NCBI GenBank assembly: GCA_022605955.1
Contig: JAKCOZ010000001.1
Span: forward strand, 103,696,211 to 103,760,210
Source: Rallus limicola
Lineage: Eukaryota; Chordata; Aves; Gruiformes; Rallidae
DNA: 64,000 nt
Reading direction: 5' to 3'
Shown: in pieces, positions 38,901 through 50,900 of the stretch
Layout: each line of letters begins with the position of its first letter
Numbering within the stretch: position 1 is the first letter of the stretch
Position numbers and translations under genes: made by a program
Notes under the pieces: model-generated
The model's database searches: none
The model's input: only the letters and a program-made list of their open reading frames with translations
What the model was told of the DNA's origin: nothing

Positions 38901-41900
38901 CGTGTCGCTGCGACACCTCTCTCTGTACGCCCAGGTCTGTTTGTCCAACACATGGCTCTTACCTTTCACCAGTACTTTGGGGACTTTTGTGTGGCTGGCA
39001 CAGAAGGCACTGTACAGCTTGAACCGATCGGCGTAGTAAAGGAAGGATCCACCCAAGGAAAACAACACTTTCTAGGATTTAATAAAAAACACCAGACAAA
39101 CAGCCAAACACAAAAGCATTAGGAAAAAAGTGCACATGAACGCCAGTTAATTAATTTCCCCTCTACCAGACCACCTGAAGTTTCCATTTAGCTTTTGGAT
39201 GACTGGACAGTGAGTTTTTAAAGTGTTTTCACACCACCTAGCCAGTAACAGGCCTAGCTTTGGTGCCTGGATCCAGGCCATGTGATAACATCATTAGCCA
39301 AGTTCTGGTTAGGGCGATTTAGAGACACCGCTGACTATAAAGGGAACTGAGTTCACAGCTCCAGAACCGTACTGAAATACTCGAGTTTAAAACCTTATTG
39401 ATCTAAGTAATGACCTGAGGGCACAGAAAGGACTAGGTGTATCTGACTTCTCAATGGATCGAGACACTAAGGAGCTGCAAGCAAGACTGTCATCACCCTG
39501 CACAAACACACTGAGGTCTTCACTCTCACACAACTGAGTTGGTGTTACACAATCTTTCCCTAAGACGTCTATGCCACAGTAAAGCATTTGCTCAGCTATG
39601 CGCTGAGGAACGAGACATGTGAGGCAATGCATCAGCAGCTTGCCTAGAGCCAGGGGAGGGAAACAAACTCCTTGCAGAACTGAAACTGCAAAGCCCTGGG
39701 GTCCCATTCTGCACTCTTCTCTCAGGCTGTACCCAGAGGATAGAACCAAAAGCAAAGTTGATGCACTTTTTATGGAAAGAGGTGGAAGCGGCAGCACTCG
39801 GAAGACAGACTTCTTTCCATAAGGAGGCTTCTTCCACACCCTCCTCTGAAACCTCAGAGCACACAGTGGTCACAGAGGCTTCCCCCCACTAAAAAAAAAG
39901 CATCTCTGCGCTCTTTATTAAGGGCACATTTCCTTCAAAGCAAAAGCTGTGTGCTAGTTACGTGAGGGCAGTGTTCATGCTTGATGCTTTTTTTAACCAA
40001 GCACCCGGTGGCAAAGTCACACATGCACAAAAAGACAAATTCTTTCAGTAGTTCTTCCAGGGCTGTATGTTAGCTGAAGAGCAATCCCAGTGGAATTATT
40101 ATTATTATTATTATTATTCACCAAGACATCCTGTCCTCTGCCAAGGTGAGTACTCAAAGCAAGAGTAAAATTCCACAAAGACAAAACATTGTATTAGCTA
40201 CTTGCCATGTATCTAACGCGTGGTGACTGCATGAGAAGTAAATAGTCTGTTCCCACATTTTCCTGTTTGCTTCTTTTTTTTTAAATTAAGTTTATATATG
40301 CTTAGTTTACATTTCTGCCTTAGATGAACACCTCCTGATAGCTGGAACTATTTGCCATACAGCTCTGCTATGTGTCAAAAGCCCAACTACAGAATTTAAT
40401 TTACAGTTCTGATCTATAGCCTCAGTGGGCTTCCAAACTGCTACATTAGACTTGTCAGAACAGAGATTTTATGTAACTTTCCATTTCTATCTTTTCCTGA
40501 CAGCTTGAGACAAGGAATCTGGCAGAAGGACAAGAACAGCACCCAAAAGCACAGGGTGTTACAGATTTCTAGGGCTCAATATGGCTACATGTGGCATAAG
40601 GTACAATTGTAGCAGGATGCTTTTCAAACAGCTCCAGTATTAACTAAAAATTAATCTCAAGTGTAAGCAGAGGGAAATTTTCACATGAACAGTAACAGTC
40701 ATCAGACAAATACGATGAAGAGTGTTAAAGGATTACTCGGATTGTAAACAATGAGATTACCTTAAATTGCTCAACTTTTTCAAGCTTTTCCAGGTCTGGA
40801 ACCAGCCTTACTCCATCTTCAAGAGTTTTCAAGAACTCTACCTGGAATGCTACCATTTCAGTCAGATTCCCAAAGAGAACATCCAGCTAATAGGAAGGGA
40901 AAAAATAAGTAAGCAAATAAATAAAAAGGTGAGCTGCTGAAGATACTGCTCTGTAGCTAAATTGCTTTTTCTAGAACTTCAGTAATTCTCAATCCAACTG
41001 TATAATCAGCGTGAAGTCAGGGTAAAAAGCTTTACAGACCACATATCATTGAGTAGTGCCTTTATAGTCTTCCCAGGCCGTTATTTTAAAAGAAAGGAAT
41101 TCAATACTCTTCCCAGGCCGCTATTTTAAAAGAAAGGAATTCAAAATTTCTCCATAGCCCATGCTCAGACAAGGAAGTCAGGCTGGGGGATGAGGCGGGG
41201 GGAGTGGAGCAGAGGGGTGTGCATAAGCCATCTAGCAAAAAAATAAGCAGCAATTAACATACCTCATCAGGTGTGAGGAATGTTTCTTTTTGTAGAGGCT
41301 TCAGGTATCTTTCCATTAGACAATTTAAGTCCTAAAAAAGAAAGATTGAGAAAGATTCTCAATCTGCTTCTGAGTATTTACTGAGGTGCAAAGATCACCT
41401 TCTCTCTGACATATTCCCTTTCACACATAAGACAAAAATAGCTGGATTTCACAGAATTTAAGACAGTAAAAGGAAAGATTTACACAGTTTGACTTACAAA
41501 AATCAACCCCGGATCTCACTGAGCAGTGCTCCTCTGCAAACCAGCTAAGCCATCTCAAAATGACACCCCAACAATTTGGAAAGCCTACTTATTTCAGAGG
41601 CTTATGTCACGACTTTAGGGGCAGTCTGTAGAATCAAATGTAAGTTAGCTAAGAGATACTTCAAATTTGTTTTCATGCATTTATTAGAGAAGAAATTGAC
41701 AGAATTTTCCAGAAGGAAGAGAAAATATTAGTAGACTGAAACAAGACGTGGAGACCCCTTACTTTGACGTAGGTGCGTTCTGTCTCGAGAAGTTCGCAGA
41801 TAACCTTTCGCAGCTTATCTGCATCTGTGAGTTGTCTCATGGTGGCCAGCTGGGGTCCTGTGAATTCCTGAGGAGGAGCACTTGAATCAGAAGGGTTCAT

Positions 41901-44900
41901 TTCATGCAGACTGCGACAGAAAGCAGCGACCTGCTCTGTACTCTTTGAAAAGAAGGAAGAGGAAAGACCAGCGGTAATATTTTAAGTAAGAGCTATAGGA
42001 ATGATGGAACTGAGAAGCCGTTGCAGCAAAGCAGTTGCAACCTGGGGTCTTTCTAACAGGCGCCAGAGTTCAGAACTGCACACACCATTCCACGTATCTG
42101 TCTATCCAACCTCTCCATGACTGGGGTGGGGGAAAGTAAATAAATACATACATACATATATATACACATAAATAAGTAAATAAATAAAAAGTTGCACAAT
42201 TTAAGTTAATTGAAGTGCTGTTTAATAACATTCCTGGTTTCAGATAAGCACAAATATTAATTAAAATAGGCTCATCCAGCACTTATGATTGAAAAACAAG
42301 CAAACAAGAATTGGGAACCAAAAATGACCATGCAAACAAAACACACACCCCAGCCCTCTGCCAGTTCCCTAATCAAGTTTGCCGCAGCCCTGACAATAGC
42401 TGTGTCAACACAGCCAAGGAGACAAAGCGGAGACAAACTGTTTAAGCTGTCTTTTGGGGAAGCAGAGCCATCTGGGGAACCAAAACCTCTCAAGGCTTCC
42501 TATGCAAGCTCTTTGGGAAGGTAACCCCGTACCTGTTCTGTGCCTGGAAGCATGCCTGGTGGGGTGAATTTCTTCCCCGCAAGTCAGGTTATTCAGAACT
42601 GCTACATCTAGCTGCTTTCTTCAATGTTTAATCAGCTGTCTATATATAAAGACAGCTATCCTCTCTTCACCTCCCCATGTTAGATCATCTTCTTGCATCT
42701 TTCCTTACGCTGAAAAGTTTGGAGTGGGTATAGTCTCTGGTGTCAGTGACGACAGCCCCAGGCTTCTAGGGTTGCCAAAGCAGCAGCGTGCCCTGTGTCC
42801 ATCCCTCCCAAAGATCTGGAGGAGGCACAGGAGGGAAAAGAGCTGCAGCACTTGATCACGCCTTTCTAACCTTCTGCGTCTAATCCTGCCATGGTATCTT
42901 AATCCAGATTCAGTGTCTTCCCAGCACTGCCTCTATAGCCCTCCACTTTGTACGAAAATGAAACCAAATTAGCTTGTTCAAATGGAGAATATACAAAGAG
43001 AGGTGAGGAAGGAATTTAAAAAAAAAAAAAAGAAAAAAAAGAAGGGAAGGGAAAAAAAAAGAAAGAAAAAAGGTACACCACCACCTTGCAGTTTGGAGAC
43101 AGAGCCCTGCCCCTTGGAGATCACTCCCACCAGCCAGTAGTAGAAACCTCACCTGGAGCCTGCACTACCTTCATTATGACCCAGAGCTGAAAAATTTCCA
43201 CACTGTCAAGCAGTGCAGGCTTCTCACACATCACTATTTTCCCCTCTCTGCACACCTGCAACACTGTGAAGCCCAAGGCAGATGTCAACCATGCCAGTGA
43301 CAAGTGAGGGATTTCCTGCGTCTCATGGTTGTAAAGGCTCACCTGAGGGTACCGCTGCACAGTAAGGTAGTAAAGGTGCTTACTATGCAGAAGGTAATTG
43401 TCTTCAGGGCACCAGTGTAAGCAATGAATTAATTATAACTGTTACATAAAAATGCATCTTGGACAGAGTTTATTGCAGGGAAAACATTCATCTTCCGTAT
43501 CTGAAGTCTAGCTCAGATGAGGAAGAAAGGAAAGATGTTGCAAGTCGAACGCAGGACAAAGCAAGTGGTTGAGCCAGTCCATTTCCAACTAACCCAGCTT
43601 CTGGTCACATGCCTAACTCAGCACATGTCACTGAGAGTTAAGATGTATTAGTCAAAATAATTCCTTTTATTTCTCAGGAAGGTTACGCCTATACTCGCCG
43701 TACTCTCAAGTATAAAGCATACCCAAACTTTTAGGTTAAGTTTGCATTAGATGTCAACAGGTGCCATCTTGATCCCAAATGCCTCAAATCTATAAAGTGC
43801 AATAGATGAAAACCCGGCTTCAGTGCAGGGAGAAAGATCTGCCTGAGTTACCTGCTCTGCTGGAAAGCAACAAAGAACAATGAATGTATGTCAGTCTGAG
43901 CCTGCAGAGCCCGAGGGTAGGCAGGGGCTTGCTCAGAAATGTTTACCTTTGTTAGGACTATCCTGTGAAAAAAATATTTGAGGGAGACAAATCCCAAGGC
44001 ATTTTAAGAGCCAAATGTATGCATAAAAATAGTTATAGTGTATAAAACACAGTATGGAACCAAGCTCTACACGTCAATTGTTTAATGCAGTTCATGCTTA
44101 AATCCCTTAGACCCCTCGCCACCCTGTGCACACAAGTGCAGTAGGAAGACAGGTCACCTCGAAGGACAGCGCGGAAATCCACTTACACCATGGAATGGCA
44201 GCTGAACACTAACAAGTAGTTGAAACTCGAGTAATTGTCATACAAGTGCACAGTCTGCCCCAGAATACTTAGACCCATATGCCAAAAAGGAAGCATATAA
44301 GACCCTTAAAACCCTTATCTCCACTCTTGCATGCTTACTGAACTGCTGGCTGACTTCAGCCGTGCCCAGCTCCAGCCAGCGGTAACCGAGCTCTGCCCTG
44401 CTGCTGCCCTGCTGCTGCCCTGCCTTGCATCTTTCCACTTGTTCCCCTGGGATCACTCTACCCGACCCTCATTGTGCTTGAGACTTTGTCTGTCCAATAA
44501 CATTCACAAACCTGCCTAGGCAGACTGCCCCGTGAATGGCATGCAGCACCCCTGTTCCGCCACAGGCACCAAACTGTAAGCAGTATCCATCTCCCAAACA
44601 AAAAGCCACCAGCAAATCGCATCCTTTCACGTACTGCCACAACTGCTAACGACACTGCACAGTAACAAAAAGTCTTTACAGGGTATATACCTTACAGCTC
44701 AGCCACAGATTCATCACCTGAAAATTAAAACAGCATGAAAATTCGCTTAACTGCTAATTGCTTAGACTGGTCGCGTTGCACAGTAGATCTGCTCACCAAA
44801 TACAGCATACGGTAGAGAGAGTCGCCGGCTCTCCCAGCGCTTTCGTTCTTGAGTTTACGGTTAACTCTCCAAGGAGCCGACATGGCTGGGAAGGCAGTAT

Positions 44901-47900
44901 TGCCCGAGCTGCCACTCAGCTAGGAGGAAAATCCCAGCTCTCCATATATTCAGCTGATCCGAAAGGCTTTCCCTCTCCAGACAGACACTCCGCGCTGCCT
45001 ACTTGGCACGCAGCGCAGCAGCCGGCCGCATTGTAACAAGGAAGGGCAGTGACCGTGTCTCTCTGAGCGAAGCCTTTCCGCCTGTGTCATTTGCCGCCGG
45101 CCTCGTTCGCTCACCACATCAGCTGGAATTAAGAGCCAGCAGCCAGCTGAAGCTGAGAACTCGCCGCTGCTTTTCACAGACCTGTTAAGAGGGAAACTTC
45201 AGCGGAGAGGCTGAAATGCAGCAAAGCAGAGGTGAGGGCAGCCCGGGAATATAAATGTCTGTTGCCCGTGGCTGAGCACGAGCCGATTGGCTACGAACGG
45301 CACTGCTGAAGAATATTAAACATCCGAAGGGACAGAGGCACAGAATCAAAGGGACCTGAAAAAAGGCAGTTACGCTGCCGGAAAACCTACCCCTCAAATC
45401 CTTGTTTTAGTCCTTTCACGTCTACTGCAACACGTTGAAGGTTTTGAGACTTAATTCTGGTCTTGAATAATGCTGCAGAGAGAAGATGACCTATTTTCTC
45501 AGAGAAAAACCCCACCCCACCTCTAAATGGTAGAAGCATGTATGCACACAGCCCATTACAGCATGCTCCCCCAAGCACAAGTGCTGCAAGGTAATTACCT
45601 CTCATTTCAAGAGGCGGTCTTTAATTAGAAACAGGGAGAAATGAGTGTCCTGCAATATTTTAACTGCTGACAGCTTTAAAAACATATCCCCAGTTAAATT
45701 CAAAGGAGCATAACAGGAAAAAATATGCACAAAGACTGATGGTGAGATGCAACGCAGCTGCTATTTGGGTAACCAGAAACATTAAGAACACCCACATGTA
45801 CTCAGTTTTAGGGCTATCTCCTTTGAACTTCAACTTATTCTACAATATTTAAAAGGCCAAAGCGGTCAGGTCACCACAGAGGCAAGAAACCATTTAAGAA
45901 ATTCATTTGGTATGAAGTGTTCCCGATATTCTGTTGAACTGGAGACTGACAGGGGCGTCACCTATATTCCATCAACAGCCAGCAATGTTCTTCACCTGCT
46001 AAACAAAAAGGAGCCTGAAGATGTGGCAGAGAGCAGGCTTTCCTTTCCTCACTCCTCTCCCTCCCAGCTCCCACGCAAAATGGGGAGAGAAAGTAAACTC
46101 AAGACCCCATGCCTGAACAGAAGCAACTGGGAGCACAACTCAGGCTACTGCCAGTTACAAGTCTTAAAGGAAAAGAGCTGTGCCCAGAAAACATACCCAC
46201 TTCCCACTGCTCACAAGGTTTCCACCCAAGAGATACTGTACCAAAGAGGGACTGTTGACAGAGGGGAGGCACACCATGAAATTAGATCAGTTCAGAGAAA
46301 AACAGCTACCCTGCACCACTGAGCTGCCAATGCCTCAGCACACCTTGGAAACAGGTTTCTAGTATTTTATCAGAACAGTTCTACGGACATCTCATTTTTG
46401 CTCCTTACGAGTCCCTTGACAATAGTAATGGAGAAGTAAGCTCTACGTTACCAGGTCTGTAGGATATACAGAAGAGAAGATTTCCAGAAAAGGGAGGAAT
46501 CTTCACAGCTAGCGATGTACCCTCCAAACCCTTCACCACCATCAACAGCTTGGAGGCTTTTGCAGATTAAGAAACAAATGCACCACTACTAAGGAAACAC
46601 ACACCCACGTGCACACATGCTGGGCTGGGGGAAGGGAAGAGACAGCCGGGAGGGAGGAGGAGCAAGGGAATGGAAGACACATTCAAGCACCTCCTGTGTT
46701 ATATATCCACCTGTCACCTCCATGAGAAAGTTACAGGTAAGTCAAAAAGGACCCAGGTTCAGCTTTCGGTGGGATTTCGGACTGCTTACCTTCATGAAAA
46801 GCCTACCCAGCCTGTGCTACAAGAGCAGATGAAGGAGAGCTGCAGCGTTGCATTCCTCTCCTTTTCCCATGAATTATTAACTCTCCCCTAGGATTGCTTT
46901 GCTGGCTGGTGAGCTGGGAAGTTTCCTCAGAGAAGCTAGAAGGTCTCCTCCTCTGCAGAGCTCTGTGGGCATCAGCAGACTGCCCGCACCACGGCGCGGA
47001 GTGGTGGCATTCGCAGGATTAAGCCCTGCCTCAGGATCATGCTATCGCAAGGCAAAAGACAACCCAAACGCTATTTTGGGATCTTCAGTTGCTAATGCTG
47101 CATCTGTGCTGAAAGAAGGGAGCTCTGCATTTAGCTGGGAGGCTCGGGTGTTGTTAAAGTGGATCTGCTCTGCTGCTCAGCAGCGAGTGTGTCAGAGTGC
47201 ATCTGCCCCGCTTTTGCCAAGGAGGGCAGAAAATGGTGAAAGTCTCCCCTGAACTCCACCATCCAAGAGAGCCTGGGAGCTGTGGCAGCAATAGTGATGG
47301 AGGGACACATGCCCCTCCTGGTGGTACAAGGGCAGAGTGCTTTACTTCCCACGTACAAAAATAACCCCTGTGAAAGCAGTGCTGAGCACATCAGCTTAAC
47401 CCTCCGCGCCATAATCCCAGGAGCAGGGAAAGGTGTGGCAGTGGTGGGCAGGGAAACACCTTCGCTTTTCCCTCACCGTACCAGCTGGGTGGTGACTTCC
47501 CATGGAAAAACAGCGTGCTGCAGCCTCCTTGCTCCCCACGCAGAGCAGCTTTCCCAGGCACACAAAGGGATTGGGAAAACCCTCCCATTTGACAGAGCTT
47601 TTTTTTTTCCTCCCCTCTACCATATATTGGAATAACTGCAGGATAATCCGGGCATTTCTGTAGCTTTCATCAGAGAGTAACCACAAAGAAAGCCCACCCA
47701 TACACAGAGCTCTTCTATGCCAACAGGGACAGTGATATGCTTGAGTTTCCCAAACTGAGCGTGTCGTCTATATACTATACATACACGTGTCCTTTTTGCA
47801 TGGATAGACCATTTCAAGCAGTCTGTCCCCTAACACACAGAATGCAAAGTCAGACGCCTCCCAAGATGCCTCCCTGCCTTCCATATCACACAAACAAACC

Positions 47901-50900
47901 AAGACATATTTCTGAATTGTAAAACAAAACATGCACTGCTGTCAACATTTACAGAAAGACAGATGTTTCTCTCGTCAGAAACCGAGGCTCGTTAGCGTTA
48001 TGAGTTACCCTTCCAATATATGGATATTAAGCATCAGAGCTGCTAACACACATTTCTCAGTTTAACTAAATCTGCTGAGCCACGGGGCTAATCGTGTAAT
48101 CCTTACGCCTCGCTTCAGGCAATTACGGCTCTGAAGATCCAGGAGGCAAGACGCAAAATGGAACCCCACAGCCTGTCGCACCGTTCAGAGACAGAAAAGC
48201 TATGGGAAACATAGTGAGCATGTTTATTCCCCAAGCAGCTACCCGTTATGCTCGGTGCTCTTCCACAGCTTCAGTATCTAACAGAAGAGACTCTACCCTG
48301 AGCATTTGAAAATCCCACATATTTACAGTTTAAAGACCCAAAGTATCAATAAACCCTTCCACTTACTGAGGAAGAAATTCTTTGTACTTACAAGAATAAA
48401 CTTGGGCAATAAAACCTGGAAACACCCTGCACAAGTAATCACCTTCTCCTCACACAAGCTCTGCATATGTTGTATGCATAGGAATGTTTTCTGTTATCTG
48501 ACTTCCACTGTCTGGCTATCAAAGGCAAAACTACAGGCTAGCATGACATAAGAGATCAGGAAACAAGAGGCCAAGGTCTTTTCCTTCCTTTCCCTACAAT
48601 GACAAGTAGAAAAGTAGAACAGCACAGGGAACAGCTTAGAGCGCACTATAACGTGTTTTAATTAAAACAAGAGCTGAGAAAAATCATGCCTGGACGTAAG
48701 CACAAACTGGGTGAGATCTGCTCCTAATTAGATCATGAATTCTGCTAAAACATAGCTGGAAGCTCTCACCACCACCTATACCTAAAGGCAAACAGTGTCT
48801 TAAAAAAAAAAAATCTCACTTAACTCTGCCTCAAAAGCCCCTCCTCATCACACCTAATGTGCAAAGCTCCCCAGCACCAGAGTAAGGCAAACTACCAACC
48901 ACTGCGAAACCCATCCCTTAATAGACAGCAATTAGCAATCCACTTGCACAACCTCTTAGCTTTAATTGGAGAGTTTTGCTTCAATTTAAGGTAGATTGGC
49001 TATAATTAGTTTGCATTTAAAAGCTAGCTTGCTATTGATTTCAGGAAATACTCTTTAACTTCTATTCCTCCTATGCCTAGGAAACAAGAAAGTATAAGAA
49101 ATCGTAATAATCCACCCGATCTTTTGGCTGAGCTGCCCCGCTCTGGAGAAGGAGATGATAAACCAGCCCATATAAAATCTACGATGTGGGAATATCATCA
49201 CCAGGGACGGAAGATGTGAGCCAACCCTGTCAAAAGGGTACAAGTCTTGCTTAAGAGGAAGTGATGTGCCATCATCAGAGCTGCAATTTGTCACATTCGG
49301 TACCATCTGTAAACACCTTTAAAGTAAGATTAACATTTTGGCAGGGAAGGCGCTGTAATGGCGTGCAGCTGCAAAGCCAGCACAGCAGCTGTGACTGCAG
49401 CACGCTTCTGCTCCTTCTCACCTTGCTCATCTTCTCAGCCTCATCCAACGACTCCAAGTCTTGCGCTTCCACCTCCTCTGGAGCCGTCTCAACGGAGCCA
49501 TCCGGGTCGCCGCAAAGCGAGTGCCCTGCTGGAATTGAGACACGTGTTGAAAACCCAATCGTATTTCCAAAAATTCAAACAGCTGGGCGCAGACGTGGAG
49601 TTGCCGTAGACGGTCAGGCCCTGTCCTGCACACACTTACATGCCAATGAGACGCTGCGCCGGAGGCACTCGATGACCTCCAAGGACTACCTTGGTTTACA
49701 GCAGGGGACAGGTTTAACTACAGGTGTAAAAGTAAACATGTTGTGGCCAGACACACCATTTAGTTGGAAACTACAAAAGCCGATTCAGAGATAAGGCTAA
49801 AAGGCTGCATTGAAATTCTTAGGTTTAGCATTCATTTTTAGGCTGGCCAGCAATGCCCTGCCTTTATACTTCAGTGGTTTCAAGTGGGAACTGTAGTAGG
49901 TAAACGGGCAGGCTGTGCCAAGAAGGAGGTCTTGGTCACAGAATCACAGAATCATTAAGGTTGGAAAAGACCTCCAAGATCATCTAGTCCTAATGCAATA
50001 AACTTTCCTGCCCAACACCCACTTGGCTACAACCTCCTTTCAGGGAATTGTAGAGAGCAATAATATCTCCCCTCAGCCTCCCCTTCTCCAGGCTAAACAG
50101 TCCTAGTTCCCTCAGCTGCTCCCTGTAAGACTTGTGTTCCGGACCTTTCACCACGTTCGTTACCCTTCTCTGGACACCTCCTGGGCCTCAATATCTTTCC
50201 TGTAGTGAGGGGCCCAAAACTGAACACAGTATTCGAGGTGTGGCCTCACCAGAGCCAAATACAAAGGGATGATCACTTCCCTGGCCCTGCTGGCCATGCT
50301 ATTCCTGATACAGGCCAGGATGCTGCTGTTCTTGGCCACCTGGGCACACTGCTGGCTCCTGTTCAGGCAGTGTTATCCAATACCCCCAGGCTCTTTTCCT
50401 CTGTCAGCCCATCCTCTGACTTGAACATGATTTTAAATTGCTCAGGGTTTTGGCCTAACACACCCACTACTGAGTTTCAATGTTGATTTTTAAGGAAACG
50501 ATCCTAGCTTTAGCAGTTTTTAGGAGCCTGTTACATTAATCAAAAAGTAAATTTCCTTTTCATCAGCACATGTGGCAAGAACTGTGCACCCCTGCACCTG
50601 AGCAGTCCTCTGGAGACTGTGGTGTTGTTACAGCTAATAACTCCTTTGCGACCTCTCATAAGTAAATGATGCATAACCTACAAGTAACAAAAGAAAAAAG
50701 ACAATCCCAGCCTGACAGCTCTGTGCACAAATAACTTTGGGGGAGTGATCTCATTCTCTGACCAAAATAGCTGTAGGAAGCAGTATTGCTAGAACTCAGG
50801 CCATCTTCACAGAAGAAGACATCTCATATACATTCAACTTAATAGCTGTGGCAAATTATAATGAGTGGTGATGGACTGAGCTCTGCCAGGAAACTCCTGC

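Larger units (their letters stand above)
35159..38962 (-). other. TIAM1 intron, 3.8 kb, with two CR1 copies
   Basis: Two same-strand CR1 fragments (35197-36136 and 36357-37105) fill about 1.7 kb. The first ends about 40 bp from the 3' splice site. The remaining 37106-38962 is unique, AT-rich sequence with no recognised feature. Confidence 0.85.
41943..49421 (-). other. TIAM1 intron, 7.5 kb, with CpG-rich segment
   Basis: This intron directly precedes the DH-coding exons. It contains a CpG-rich promoter-like segment at 44750-45300, low-complexity tracts at 42136-42190 and 43018-43073 and a homeodomain-site-rich AT stretch around 48955-49055. A 136-codon plus-strand ORF at 45912-46322 has no recognisable homology. 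Confidence 0.75.

Noticed and set aside
45912..46322. 136-codon plus-strand ORF inside a TIAM1 intron
   Set aside because: No domain, no homology that I recognise and no neighbouring splice or promoter support; a chance ORF is likely.
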